Positions 50,311-60,034 of a stretch of 64,000 nucleotides of DNA are shown here, one piece after another. The translations under genes were made by a program, and so were the position numbers. The notes beneath the pieces are model-generated. The model saw only the letters and a program-made list of their open reading frames with translations. It ran no database searches and was not told the origin of the DNA. Source of the stretch: Flavobacterium pectinovorum. GTDB taxonomy: Bacteria; Bacteroidota; Bacteroidia; Flavobacteriales; Flavobacteriaceae. The stretch spans positions 62,001-126,000 of the forward strand of contig NZ_FRBX01000006.1 of the NCBI RefSeq assembly GCF_900142715.1, written 5' to 3'. How positions within the stretch are numbered: the first letter of the stretch is position 1; the number at the start of each line of letters is the position of its first letter.

Positions 50311-52059
50311 CTAAACGATTTGCTTTTCCAATTCCGAAATAATCAAAACAGCCTTATCATAATCCTGCTGAATTGAAGCGCTCGAAGCCGGAGCATAACG
50401 CGCAAATTCGCAGTTTTCTGTCAAAACAATAAAACTTTGAACCGTTTCCGGATTTGCATTTCTTGACAATAATAATTCGCGAATATTGTCTTTGCTCATT
50501 TCTGAGGTTTCAATATGTAATTTCGCTTTCAGGAAATTGTGCATTGCTTTTTCCAATGCGATATAAAACGGCTCTTTATTGTTAAGCTGTTTCTTGGCTT
50601 CAGATAAATATTTCTTCGCCAGTTTATTATTCATTTTGATTCTGTTTCCGGTAACGTCACTATCAATAGCTTCTTTTTTCTTCTTAGCTAAGATAATAAT
50701 CGGTAAAATCACGAAAGGCAGGAACAATAGTGTATAATATAAATTCGAACCGTAAAAATCATCTTTAGCAATCGAAACCAGATTGGTTTTTGATTTTATG
50801 TATTTAAATTGTTCTGTTTTCGAAATCACATTTTTAGACGCGCTTGCTGTTGCGTTGGCTTCTGCCTGCATTGGTCCGTCGAGAACATCAATCATAATTT
50901 CCGGAGAATTTATGGTTTTATAAGAACCCGAATTCAAATCAAAATAAGAAAACTGCATTGCTTTTATGGCATATTTCCCTTTGTATTGCGGAATAATGGT
51001 GTACTTGTCTGAGATTTTTCCAGACATTCCAGACAATGTTGTGGTTACTTTTTCGTCATGAACAGGATCATACATTTCAAGTGCATTTGGCACCACCGGT
51101 TTTGGCAAAGTAAACAGTTTCATGTTTCCGCTTCCACTGGCACTTACATATAAATCAAGACTTTCGCCACTTTTTAAAGTTGTTCTTGAAGGTGTAACCG
51201 TAAAATTAAATTTACCAACTGCTCCGCTAAATCCTTCCGGTTTAGTAGCTTCAGGAAGAGGTCTTACATTAATAGTTTTTGCTCCGGCCGAAACTATTTT
51301 ATTATCATCAGATAAAATCATTTGCCCAAACATATCGCGGCGATTTGTTGGCAATTGAACACCAATATCTAATGAAAGCGGTTCTATTGTTAATCTCCCC
51401 GATTTTTGAGGGTATAAGATCGTTTTTTTCAAGACCACAAAATAACATCTCTGACCTTGATAAGTTCCTTCTTCGATCTTTAATTGTTTGATGTCAATAT
51501 TTTGATTCCAGAAATCATTGTATTTTGGTTTTGCCAGCTCTTTAAAACCGGTAACACCAATATTATTAAAGTACAATTTATAAACTACCGTAATAGGTTC
51601 GTTCAAATATGGACTTGTTTTCGAAATTTCGGCAACAAGATTTAAGGTTTCACTTCCGGAACCTTGTGGTCTGTCATTCGGATCTCTTTCCTCGGCAACA
51701 GCATTGGTAACCACAATTTTTATAGGTGCTGTTTTGTAGATTTGACCATTAAACTCAATTGTGGCCTGTTTAATAGTTACTGTGCCTTTTTGTGCAGGCT
51801 GTAAAATATAAGAGTAAATTTTTTGAAAAGAACTTCGGCCGTTTATCCACGATTGACTCACTTGCTGACTCGGACCTGCAACCACTCTAAATCCTTCAAA
51901 ATTTGGCTGGTCAAAGTTATCTCCATCAACATTCATAATAAAGTCAATACGAAGTCTTTCGTTAAGTCCAAGCGTGTTTTTGCTTACTTTGGCTTCAAAT
52001 TGAACTTGAGCCATAAGCCCCTGAAAAGTGAATAGTAATAGAATTAAATATCTTTTCAT
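50311..52059 (-). CDS. batD: BatD: BatD-like envelope protein
   Basis: This 582-residue protein has a signal peptide (ending LMAQ, about residue 17), several Ig-like beta-sandwich repeats of the BatD family (VSKNTLGLNERLRIDFIMN is the characteristic start), a single transmembrane helix at about 437-457 (YTLLFLPFVILPIIILAKKKK) and a helical cytoplasmic C-terminus. It probably anchors the vWA proteins BatA and BatB in a periplasmic complex. It lies between batC and batE. Confidence 0.9.
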   Translation of the reverse strand: MKRYLILLLFTFQGLMAQVQFEAKVSKNTLGLNERLRIDFIMNVDGDNFDQPNFEGFRVVAGPSQQVSQSWINGRSSFQKIYSYILQPAQKGTVTIKQATIEFNGQIYKTAPIKIVVTNAVAEERDPNDRPQGSGSETLNLVAEISKTSPYLNEPITVVYKLYFNNIGVTGFKELAKPKYNDFWNQNIDIKQLKIEEGTYQGQRCYFVVLKKTILYPQKSGRLTIEPLSLDIGVQLPTNRRDMFGQMILSDDNKIVSAGAKTINVRPLPEATKPEGFSGAVGKFNFTVTPSRTTLKSGESLDLYVSASGSGNMKLFTLPKPVVPNALEMYDPVHDEKVTTTLSGMSGKISDKYTIIPQYKGKYAIKAMQFSYFDLNSGSYKTINSPEIMIDVLDGPMQAEANATASASKNVISKTEQFKYIKSKTNLVSIAKDDFYGSNLYYTLLFLPFVILPIIILAKKKKEAIDSDVTGNRIKMNNKLAKKYLSEAKKQLNNKEPFYIALEKAMHNFLKAKLHIETSEMSKDNIRELLLSRNANPETVQSFIVLTENCEFARYAPASSASIQQDYDKAVLIISELEKQIV

Positions 52060-52188
52060 TAAAATTGTTTAATCGTTTTGGGGTTTAATCGTTTAATTGT
52101 TAATATGTTTAATCGTTTTTTTTACCGTTTTATTGTTTAATCGAATTAACAGTTAAACAAATCAACGATTAAACGATTCAACTTAATT
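52060..52188. repeat. gtttaatcg word cluster between batC and batD
   Basis: Repeated gtttaatcg and its complement cgattaaac (e.g. 52084-52093 and 52165-52174) fill the 129 bases and can pair. No promoter or terminator is evident. Confidence 0.6.
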
Positions 52189-52965
52189 TTACCAGTCTTT
52201 TTCTGTTTTTCTAGGACTGCCTTTTACTTTTTGAGCATTTACTTTATCCTGAATTTTCTTTTCTTCGTTGTTTACGGCATCTAATAAATTCTGAACACGC
52301 TCTTTTGAAATTCCGCCAGGTTGTGGTTTTGGTTCTCCGTTGTTGTCTGATTTATCATCTTTTTTCGGATCATTTTTACCATCTTTTTTGTCCTTGTCTT
52401 TATCTCCTTTGTCGTCTTTTTTGTCTTTATCCTTATCCTTGTCTTTATTTTTGTCTTTGTCCTTATCCTTATCTTTATTTTTATCCTTGTCTTTGTCCTT
52501 ATCCTTATTCTTGTCTTTGTTTTTATCGTTTTTCGGAGGATTTTCTTTTAGTTTTTGTTTGGCGTACGCATAGTTGTAACGCGTTTCATCATCCGTCGGA
52601 TCATTACGCAATGCTTGTTTGTAAGCTTCCACTGCCTGCGTATAATCTTTCTCTTTCATGAAAACATTTCCTAAGTTATGATAGGCTTTATGTTTGTCCG
52701 ATTTTGATTTGGAATTTTTAATTGCTTTCGCGTAAGCCAATTTAGCTTCAGACGCCTGATTTTGTCTGTAAATTGTATTTCCTAAGTTATAAGAAGCAAC
52801 ACCGCGTTTTGCGAATTTTGATTCCGAAATTCTATAATTTGCCTCAGCATCAACAAATTTATTCTGCTTATATTCTTCATTACCTTCAGGCAATGTTTTA
52901 TCTTTTTCCTGAGCCGAAACCGCCAAGGAAACCGTTAGTAAAATATAAAGAAGTAAATTTTTCAT
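52189..52965 (-). CDS. batC: BatC: TPR protein with Lys/Asp repeat tail
   Basis: The frame reaches 53007, but ATG 52965 (MKNLLLYILLTVSLAVSAQ) gives a clear signal peptide and 258 residues. Three TPR units follow (about 20-130). The next 70 residues are nearly all K, D and N (repeats of KDKDKN), then a P/Q/G linker and a short C-terminal helix, LLDAVNNEEKKIQDKVNAQK. The repeat is coded by near-identical hexamers, so its length could vary between strains. It is part of the Bat operon. Confidence 0.9.
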   Translation of the reverse strand: MKNLLLYILLTVSLAVSAQEKDKTLPEGNEEYKQNKFVDAEANYRISESKFAKRGVASYNLGNTIYRQNQASEAKLAYAKAIKNSKSKSDKHKAYHNLGNVFMKEKDYTQAVEAYKQALRNDPTDDETRYNYAYAKQKLKENPPKNDKNKDKNKDKDKDKDKNKDKDKDKDKNKDKDKDKDKKDDKGDKDKDKKDGKNDPKKDDKSDNNGEPKPQPGGISKERVQNLLDAVNNEEKKIQDKVNAQKVKGSPRKTEKDW

Positions 52966-53007
52966 TCTAATGTTTTTATTTTTTTGTTTCAATTTTATTA
53001 GAAACAA

Positions 53008-54042
53008 TTATTTCTTTTCGTTAAATAAATTCAACTCTTTAATCCAGTTTGTTTTTCTTTCCAAAAGGAAAATGTCTACAAATAACAATAAGAATCCTAA
53101 ACCAAGAAACCACTGAAACTGCGATTGAAAATCGGCCATTTGCGTAGCTTCAAATTCTGTTTTCTGGATGTTATTCAATGCATTTTTAATGTATTCTAAA
53201 ACCTCTTTTGTATTTCCGCCATAGACATAACCGCCTTTTGTTGCTTTAGCAATTGATTTTAAGCCTTCCTGATTCAGTTTTGTAATAACAGTTTGTCCGT
53301 TTTGATCTTTCTGGTAATTTCTTATTATCCCATTTTCTCTTAACGGAATTGTTCCTCCTTTTTCAGTTCCAATACCAATCGTAATAATTTTCATTCCTAA
53401 TTTATTGGCTTCTTCCGCAGCAGCAGAAGCGCCTTCAGAATGATCTTCTCCATCAGAAATCAAAATCAATAATTTACTGGTTTTGCTTTTTTCATCGAAA
53501 TAAGTAGATGATAATCTGATGGCCTCGTCAAGCGAAGTTCCTTGCGATGAAACCATATCCGGAGTCATACTTTGCAGGAACATTTTGGCAACGCTATAAT
53601 CTGATGTAATTGGTAAAACGGGGAACGCACTTCCTGCATAAGCCACGATTCCAATTCTGTCGCTTCCAAGATTATTAATAATTTGCGAAACCAATTGTTT
53701 ACTTTTCTCTAAACGGCTTGGTGCAACATCTTCTGCAAGCATACTTTTAGAAACGTCGACTGCAAAAACAATATCAATACCTTCACGTTTTACGGTTTCC
53801 ATTTTAGTTCCAATCTTCGGATTTACTAATCCGATAATGATACACGCAAGTGCCAAAAGTAAAACGGATAATTTCAATACAGGTTTAAAAACAGAACTTT
53901 CAGGGCTTAGTTTTTTAACCATTTCAATGTCACCAAATTCACGTTGTTTTTTTCTTTTCCAATACAAATTGAAAAAGAAAATACACACCACAATTGGCAG
54001 TAAGAATAAAAGGTATAAATATTTTTTTTCGTCTAATTCCAT
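53008..54042 (-). CDS. batB: BatB: vWA-domain membrane protein
   Basis: The frame extends to 54066, but ATG 54042 (MELDEKKYLYLLFLLPIVV) is the better start, for 344 residues. Two N-terminal transmembrane helices (about 7-27 and 55-75) and one at the C-terminus (about 312-330) enclose a vWA domain. Its MIDAS motif is AVDVSKSMLAEDVAPSR, with T in SQGTSLDEAI and D in LISDGEDH. BatB is paired with BatA in the aerotolerance complex. Confidence 0.93.
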   Translation of the reverse strand: MELDEKKYLYLLFLLPIVVCIFFFNLYWKRKKQREFGDIEMVKKLSPESSVFKPVLKLSVLLLALACIIIGLVNPKIGTKMETVKREGIDIVFAVDVSKSMLAEDVAPSRLEKSKQLVSQIINNLGSDRIGIVAYAGSAFPVLPITSDYSVAKMFLQSMTPDMVSSQGTSLDEAIRLSSTYFDEKSKTSKLLILISDGEDHSEGASAAAEEANKLGMKIITIGIGTEKGGTIPLRENGIIRNYQKDQNGQTVITKLNQEGLKSIAKATKGGYVYGGNTKEVLEYIKNALNNIQKTEFEATQMADFQSQFQWFLGLGFLLLFVDIFLLERKTNWIKELNLFNEKK

Positions 54043-54180
54043 ATAATTTTTAAATTCCAATCCCAATTATTGTGGGAATAAATTCCAAATTCCAAATTTT
54101 TGCCTACTTCATTTTTTTAAAACCCAATTCAATTTGGAATTTGGAATTTTAAAAATTGTAATTTTTTAATTTTGAAAAAA
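54043..54180. repeat. attccaa word cluster between batA and batB
   Basis: Words attccaaattccaaat (54091-54106) and atttggaatttggaat (54130-54145) pair as an inverted repeat. A CCCAAT-tatt-GTGGG pair sits at about 54062-54077. The family is the same as at 4346-4394. Confidence 0.65.
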
Positions 54181-55182
54181 TTAAATAAAACTTCTGTAAA
54201 CTGTATTTCTTAAACCAACTTCTAATAATAATAAAAATGCTGCGAGTAAAACAAAAGGTCTGTATTTTTCGTCGTAATCGTAGAATTTTAATTCCTGGAT
54301 TTCAGTTGTTTCTAATTTATTAATTGCGCTGTAAATCTGTGCTAACCTGTCGTTGCTTGTTGCTCTAAAATAAGTTCCGTCGGTTTTACGGGCAATACTT
54401 TTCATCAATTGTTCGTCGATTTCTACTTTTTGATTTTTGAATAAAAATCCGCCGTTTGGTGCATATGCATACGGAGACAAAGCCATTCCGTTACTTCCCA
54501 AGCCAATTGTATATACTTTTATCCCATATTGTTTAGCAATATCTGCAGCTGTTTCCGGCTCAATAAAACCGGCATTATTAACACCATCGGTCATTAAAAT
54601 GACCACTCTGCTTTTTGCTTTACTGTCTTTAAGGCGATTTACTGCAGTTGCCAATCCCATTCCAATTCCTGTACCGTCTTGTAACAGATTATCGTATTTG
54701 ATTTCTTTTATCGCCTCCAGAATAATTGGTTTATCGCTCGTTACCGGAGTTTTTGTATAGGCTTCAGAAGCGTATAAAACCAACCCGATCCTGTCATTTG
54801 GTCTTTCTTCAACAAAATCTGCAGCCACTCTTTTTAAAGCTTCCATGCGGTTTGGCTTTAAATCTTTGGCAAGCATACTTCCTGAAACGTCAATTGCTAT
54901 TACAATATCAATTCCTTTTGTTGTTTTAGTTTGATTGCTGATGTCTACTGTTCTTGGTCTTGCTAATGCAATTATCAAAGAACATAAAGCAATAATTCTA
55001 AAAACGTATAGACAAGGCTTTAGTTTTGTCCAAAATGACTCACTGTTTTTAAAACCCTGAGTTGAACTCATTTTTAACGTAGCCGATTGCTGATTGCGTT
55101 TCCAGAAAAACCAAGCAATTGCAATTGGAATTAAAAGAAACAACCAAAAAAATTCCGGATTTAAAAAAGTTATTTTATTCAT
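54181..55182 (-). CDS. batA: BatA: vWA-domain membrane protein
   Basis: This 333-residue protein has transmembrane helices near the N-terminus (about 8-25 and 57-75) and C-terminus (about 310-328), with a vWA domain between. MIDAS residues are in AIDVSGSMLAKDLKPNR (DxSGS), DGTGIGMGL and LMTDGVNNAG. It starts with a one-base overlap with the preceding DUF4381-like gene. BatA and BatB are probably the metal-binding interaction units of the Bat complex. Confidence 0.94.
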   Translation of the reverse strand: MNKITFLNPEFFWLFLLIPIAIAWFFWKRNQQSATLKMSSTQGFKNSESFWTKLKPCLYVFRIIALCSLIIALARPRTVDISNQTKTTKGIDIVIAIDVSGSMLAKDLKPNRMEALKRVAADFVEERPNDRIGLVLYASEAYTKTPVTSDKPIILEAIKEIKYDNLLQDGTGIGMGLATAVNRLKDSKAKSRVVILMTDGVNNAGFIEPETAADIAKQYGIKVYTIGLGSNGMALSPYAYAPNGGFLFKNQKVEIDEQLMKSIARKTDGTYFRATSNDRLAQIYSAINKLETTEIQELKFYDYDEKYRPFVLLAAFLLLLEVGLRNTVYRSFI

Positions 55183-56816
55183 TAGTTACTAGCTTTTCTA
55201 AGTTCAACAGAATTTAAAATTCGGGTTGTAATATCGTTTGCATACGTATCGCCTTCCTCGTGCAAAATCATGATTTGTTGTAATCCCTGATCTTGCTTGA
55301 ATAATAAAATCTCGTAATATGCTTTTGCACTTGTTTTATCAACTGGATTTAAAAGCGTCATTGTTCCATATCCTTTTACTCCCTGAACACCTTCATTAGT
55401 CTGAAAATCTTCTTGTTTTACAATGATATTATGACCGCCCTGAGCTTCAATTATTTTTAAACTTCCTTCCAGCGCTTTTGCTAAATCAATATCAGTTGGA
55501 GTTTTAAATTTACTTGTTGAAACCGTGATGTAAAAATTATCAATCATGCTTCCGTATGCAAAAAGCTGCATTTCCTTAATCAGGGCCATTGCCTCTTTTG
55601 GAAGTACTTTTTGAGTATCCATACGTTTTAAAACTTTTGGAGTTTCGATTAAAACACCTGGATTTCCGTATTCACTTTTTACCCATTCTCCTTCTAATAA
55701 TTCTTTGGTTTTATGACCGATTACATTATCTTTTACATATTTGAAACCTTTTGTAGCAATGAAAAAAGTTGTTGTTGCAGCCAATAAAAAGACAACTGTA
55801 CCAACGGCAATTGCAATACGTTTGTTGCGCTTTTTCTGTAATTGCAGTTTAATTTGCTTTTGTCTTTGTGCTTCATTCAATAACTGATCTTCTATTTCCT
55901 CAGGAACTTCAGTCGGAATTGCGTTATCCAGCGTTAAAATTACTTTCTGGATTTTGTTTCTGTCATCTGTAATTTCAAAATCAAGCGGTTTAGATTTAGC
56001 AAATTTCACTAAATCGGCCTGACGTAAAACACGTTCCAGATTCTCAACTGTTTCTGGCGTTAAGGTCATTTTCTTCTTGGTAGAAGCAAGTCTTATTGCC
56101 TGAATCAATTCAGAAGTTGTACTTTCCATTGCCGGAATATGAATTGCTTCTTCAATATAATTACGGGCAATATCCGTTAATTCACTATAATATTCTTTGA
56201 TTTCACCTTTTTGAACCAGTTCTTTTTGCTCTAAGTTGTTCAATAAACTTGTCGCTTTTTCAATTGGTGTTTTATAAACTTCTTCTTCGATTTTTTTCTG
56301 TTGACGTTTTTTGACGAACCAGTACACAAAAACACCAATTCCGATAATAACAACTACAAGTAAAACATAAATCCACCAATCGCCAATACCGTTATCAACA
56401 GCGGTAATGTCTTTGATGTCGTACATTTTTTGTTGTAATGTATCTACTTTAATGTTATTAACTTCAACTCGAATTGAATCGGTCGAAAAAGGTTTTTTAT
56501 CAATTAAAATTTTAATGCTCGGAATGGTATATTTTCCCGAATCAAATTGCGTTAAACCATATTTTTTGATCAATTCATAAGTATCATTTTTCTTAACCGT
56601 ATCAATTGGATAGGATTGAATCACTTCAAGCGGACCAATGTTTTTTAGTTTAGGAAAAACAACTTTCGATTTTGAACTCACAACTGTTTTAAGGGTTAAC
56701 TTAAATTCAGCTCCAATTTTATTTTTTGTAGTATCAATGCTTGTCTCAATCTGCTTTTGCTGCGCAAAAATAGAGGAGGAAAGTAAAAATAAAAATATGT
56801 AAAACTTTAATTTCAT
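55182..56816 (-). CDS. BatD/DUF4381-like protein of the Bat operon
   Basis: This 544-residue protein has a signal peptide (ending SSIFAQ), an Ig-like BatD-type region (about 20-135), a transmembrane helix (about 150-170, WWIYVLLVVVIIGIGVFVYWFVKK), a helical cytoplasmic DUF4381-like part, a second transmembrane helix (about 339-360) and a C-terminal alpha/beta domain. It lies between the DUF58 gene and batA, the usual place of this component in Bacteroidetes. It probably bridges DUF58 and the vWA proteins. Confidence 0.82.
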   Translation of the reverse strand: MKLKFYIFLFLLSSSIFAQQKQIETSIDTTKNKIGAEFKLTLKTVVSSKSKVVFPKLKNIGPLEVIQSYPIDTVKKNDTYELIKKYGLTQFDSGKYTIPSIKILIDKKPFSTDSIRVEVNNIKVDTLQQKMYDIKDITAVDNGIGDWWIYVLLVVVIIGIGVFVYWFVKKRQQKKIEEEVYKTPIEKATSLLNNLEQKELVQKGEIKEYYSELTDIARNYIEEAIHIPAMESTTSELIQAIRLASTKKKMTLTPETVENLERVLRQADLVKFAKSKPLDFEITDDRNKIQKVILTLDNAIPTEVPEEIEDQLLNEAQRQKQIKLQLQKKRNKRIAIAVGTVVFLLAATTTFFIATKGFKYVKDNVIGHKTKELLEGEWVKSEYGNPGVLIETPKVLKRMDTQKVLPKEAMALIKEMQLFAYGSMIDNFYITVSTSKFKTPTDIDLAKALEGSLKIIEAQGGHNIIVKQEDFQTNEGVQGVKGYGTMTLLNPVDKTSAKAYYEILLFKQDQGLQQIMILHEEGDTYANDITTRILNSVELRKASN

Positions 56817-56930
56817 TTGATTTTGTTTTCAGATTTTAGTCTAAAACGTATTGCTTAAATATGGAACACGGATGACGCTGATTTAAGCGGATTTTTTATG
56901 TGTATAATATTATGAATTTTATAAAATCTA

Positions 56931-56948
56931 TCCCGATAGCTATCGGGA
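56931..56948. repeat. 18-bp perfect palindrome
   Basis: TCCCGATAGCTATCGGGA reads identically on both strands. It is GC-richer than the surrounding spacer and sits 20 bases past the stop of the DUF58 gene on the minus strand. I recall this palindrome as frequent in related genomes. Confidence 0.85.
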
Positions 56949-56967
56949 CTGCAATCTAAAATTATAT

Positions 56968-57831
56968 TTATCTTGACTTAAAATAACCCAATAATTTTGT
57001 TACGTAATTTTCGTCGACTCTTGTGTTTACAACACCGGCTCCGGATTTACTAAAAATATCTTTGAAATAATTGACTCTTTCCTGATAGTGTTTTTCGTAA
57101 TTCATTCGCACTGATTTCGAACCAGTATCAACCAGTTGAATTTTTCCCGTTTCAGCGTCAAGCATACTTACCATTCCTAAATTTGGGATTTTTTCTTCGC
57201 GGATATCATAAACGCGAACTCCTGTAATATCGTGTTTTTTTGAAGCAATTTTTAATGTTTGCTCATAATTTTCAGACATGAAATCGGAAATGACAAAAAC
57301 GATCGCTTTCTTTTTCTGGGTTCCTGATAAAAACTTTAAAGCAGCGCCAACATCGGTTTTGTTACTTTTTGGTTCAAATTCGATCAATTCACGAATGATT
57401 CTCAAAACATGCGAACGTCCTTTTTTTGGCGGAATGTACAATTCAACATTATCAGAAAATAATATTAAACCAATTTTGTCATTGTTTTGTGTAGCCGAAA
57501 AAGCCATCGTTGCCGCAATTTCGGTGACGATGTCTTTTTTAAACTGACTTTTTGAACCAAACCCTTCAGAACCCGAGATATCAACCATTAACATCATGGT
57601 TAATTCGCGTTCTTCTTCAAAAACTTTTACGTGTGCTTCGTTATAGCGTGCGGTTACATTCCAATCGATGTTACGAATATCATCGCCATATTGGTATTGA
57701 CGCACTTCGCTAAAAGTCATCCCGCGCCCTTTAAATGATGAGTGGTATTCTCCCGAAAAGATATGATTGCTCAGTCTTTTGGTTTTGATTTCTATTTTCC
57801 GTACTTTTTTTAAAAGCTCTTTTGTATCCAT
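56968..57831 (-). CDS. DUF58 domain protein of the Bat operon
   Basis: This 287-residue cytoplasmic protein has the DUF58 signature FSEVRQYQYGDDIRNIDWNVTAR (about 41-63) and a vWA-like fold with DISGSEGFGSKSQ. DUF58 proteins partner with MoxR AAA+ ATPases in many bacteria. It follows moxR by 80 bases and precedes the DUF4381-like gene. The pair probably remodels or loads the downstream vWA membrane proteins. Confidence 0.93.
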   Translation of the reverse strand: MDTKELLKKVRKIEIKTKRLSNHIFSGEYHSSFKGRGMTFSEVRQYQYGDDIRNIDWNVTARYNEAHVKVFEEERELTMMLMVDISGSEGFGSKSQFKKDIVTEIAATMAFSATQNNDKIGLILFSDNVELYIPPKKGRSHVLRIIRELIEFEPKSNKTDVGAALKFLSGTQKKKAIVFVISDFMSENYEQTLKIASKKHDITGVRVYDIREEKIPNLGMVSMLDAETGKIQLVDTGSKSVRMNYEKHYQERVNYFKDIFSKSGAGVVNTRVDENYVTKLLGYFKSR

Positions 57832-57911
57832 TTGATTTGTTTAAAGTTTAAAAGTTTCAAGTTTCAAGTTTGCTTTACAACAACCTGAAACTTGAAACAT
57901 TAAACAAATTT

Positions 57912-58916
57912 TTAAGGTACTTCAATCTCGTTTACGATTTTGTTGATAATGTCTACAGAAGTAATGTTCTCGGCTTCAGCCTCATAAGTTATACCAACTC
58001 TGTGACGTAGAACATCATGTACAACAGCACGAACGTCTTCTGGAATTACATATCCACGACGTTTGATGAAAGCGTAACATTTTGCCGCATTGGCAAGGTT
58101 GATACTTCCACGTGGCGATGCTCCAAAACTAATAAGAGGTTTTAAGTCGGCTAATTTGTATTTCTCTGGGTAACGAGTAGCAAAGATGATATCTAAGATA
58201 TATTTTTCGATTTTTTCGTCCATGTAAACTTCACGAACCGCTTCTTGCGCACGCAAAATTTGTTCTACAGAAACTACCGGATTTACTTTTTCGTAAGATC
58301 CTTTTAAGTTTTGGCGAATTACAAAACGCTCTTCGTCAATTTTTGGGTAATCAATTACGGTTTTCAACATAAAACGGTCAACTTGCGCTTCCGGAAGTTG
58401 GTATGTTCCTTCTTGCTCAACAGGGTTTTGAGTTGCAAGTACTAAAAACGGACGGTCTAGTTTGAAAGTTGTGTCGCCAATAGTAACTTGTTTTTCCTGC
58501 ATCGCCTCTAATAGGGCAGATTGAACCTTTGCCGGAGCACGGTTAATCTCATCTGCAAGTACGAAATTGGCAAAAATTGGTCCTTTTTTAATAGAAAATT
58601 CATTTGCCTTGATGTTGTAAATCATCGTTCCGACAACGTCGGCAGGTAATAAATCGGGAGTAAACTGGATACGGCTGAAAGAACCTTGTACCGCTTGAGA
58701 CAATGTATTTATCGCTAAAGTTTTGGCTAGTCCGGGAACACCTTCTAATAAAATATGCCCTTGTCCTAAAAGTCCGATTAATAGACGCTCGACCATATGT
58801 TTCTGGCCCACAATAACTTTGTTCATTTCCATTGTAAGAAGGTCTATAAAAGCACTTTCTCTTTCAATTTTTTCATTTATCGCTCTAATGTCTAAAGTCG
58901 TTGTATTTTCTTCCAT
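57912..58916 (-). CDS. MoxR family AAA+ ATPase
   Basis: This 334-residue AAA+ chaperone heads the Bat operon. Walker A is GVPGLAKTLA (about 59-68), Walker B is LADEINRAPAKVQSALLEAMQEKQV, sensor 1 is LATQNPVEQEGTYQLPEAQVDRFM with the arginine finger, and the C-terminal lid reads SFGASPRGSINLA. MoxR ATPases activate vWA-containing complexes. It is divergent from an aldo/keto reductase gene. Its promoter should lie in 58930-59000, but I see no clear -7 box. Confidence 0.95.
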   Translation of the reverse strand: MEENTTTLDIRAINEKIERESAFIDLLTMEMNKVIVGQKHMVERLLIGLLGQGHILLEGVPGLAKTLAINTLSQAVQGSFSRIQFTPDLLPADVVGTMIYNIKANEFSIKKGPIFANFVLADEINRAPAKVQSALLEAMQEKQVTIGDTTFKLDRPFLVLATQNPVEQEGTYQLPEAQVDRFMLKTVIDYPKIDEERFVIRQNLKGSYEKVNPVVSVEQILRAQEAVREVYMDEKIEKYILDIIFATRYPEKYKLADLKPLISFGASPRGSINLANAAKCYAFIKRRGYVIPEDVRAVVHDVLRHRVGITYEAEAENITSVDIINKIVNEIEVP

Positions 58917-59140
58917 ATAAATATTTTTAAAACCTTTTTTAAAACGCTGATTTTTATGTCTAACTTTTGAGAGTGCAAATTGAATATTTTTTGAGAAGTA
59001 AGATGTTAAAGAATGGTTAAAACTTCGACCAAAGACCTAATTTTAAGGACGAATTGGGAATCTATTTTTATATTTTTAAGAACTTTGGTCAATATGTTTT
59101 ATAAAAGCATATTTATTACCAAAAATAACGCAATAAAACC

Positions 59141-60016
59141 ATGAGCAAAACAGCATTATCGCCCATAATTTCGGGTACTATGAATTGGGGAGTATGGGAT
59201 AAAAACCTTACAACTAAAGAAATGGAAAACATGATACAAATTTGTATCGAAAACAAAATTACTACTTTTGATCACGCCGATATTTACGGAGATTATACCA
59301 CCGAAGCAGATTTTGGAAAAGCATTTCACGCCAGCAAGATTTCGCGCGAAAAATTACAGTTAATTACCAAGTGCGGAATTCAGATGATTGCTGAAAAACG
59401 TCCGGAGAACAAAATCAAACATTATGAATATTCGAAAGAGTATATTATTTGGTCTGTTGAAGAATCTCTGAAGAAATTAAAAACAGATTTTATTGATGTA
59501 TTTTTATTACATAGGCCAAGTCCGTTAATGCAGGCAGATGAAATTGCAGAGGCTGTTGAGAAATTAAAATCGGAAGGAAAAATTATTGATTTTGGACTTT
59601 CAAATTTTACGAGTTCTCAAACCGAATTAATTCGCCAGAAAACAGAAGTGAGCTATAATCAGGTGCAGTTTTCTGCAACTCATTATGAAGCAATGACTGA
59701 CGGAAGTTTAGATTATATGCAAACGCACAAGATTTGTCCGTTGTCGTGGAATCCGCTTGGAACTGTTTTTAGAGAAGACACCAAGAAAACACGTCGTTTA
59801 AAAAAATTACTTTCAGAATTGGTTCAAAAATATAGTTTTGGTTCTGATACACTTTTATTGGCCTGGATTTTAAAACATCCTGCTAAAGTTGTTCCAATTG
59901 CAGGAACTGTTAATGTTGCCAGAATTCAATCTTTGATGAAAGCAGTTGAATTAGAAATGGATAAAGAAGACTGGTTTGCAATCTGGACAGAAAGTATGGG
60001 CGACGATGTGCCTTAA
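59141..60016 (+). CDS. Aldo/keto reductase
   Basis: This 291-residue NADPH-dependent oxidoreductase of the YdhF-like aldo/keto reductase group forms a TIM barrel. The catalytic D and Y are in TTFDHADIYGDY (about 38-49), K is in LQLITKCGIQ, and H in VFLLHRPSPL. The C-terminal NADPH site includes VVPIAGTVNVARIQSL. Its substrate is an unknown carbonyl compound. It lies 18 bases before a GNAT acetyltransferase gene on the same strand, so they may be one operon. Confidence 0.94.
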   Translation: MSKTALSPIISGTMNWGVWDKNLTTKEMENMIQICIENKITTFDHADIYGDYTTEADFGKAFHASKISREKLQLITKCGIQMIAEKRPENKIKHYEYSKEYIIWSVEESLKKLKTDFIDVFLLHRPSPLMQADEIAEAVEKLKSEGKIIDFGLSNFTSSQTELIRQKTEVSYNQVQFSATHYEAMTDGSLDYMQTHKICPLSWNPLGTVFREDTKKTRRLKKLLSELVQKYSFGSDTLLLAWILKHPAKVVPIAGTVNVARIQSLMKAVELEMDKEDWFAIWTESMGDDVP

Positions 60017-60034
60017 ATAATGCATTTCTGAAAA

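Noticed and set aside
52340..52573. Plus-strand ORF of Ser/Leu repeats opposite batC
   Set aside because: It is the antisense reading of the batC Lys/Asp repeat, with no promoter or independent protein features.
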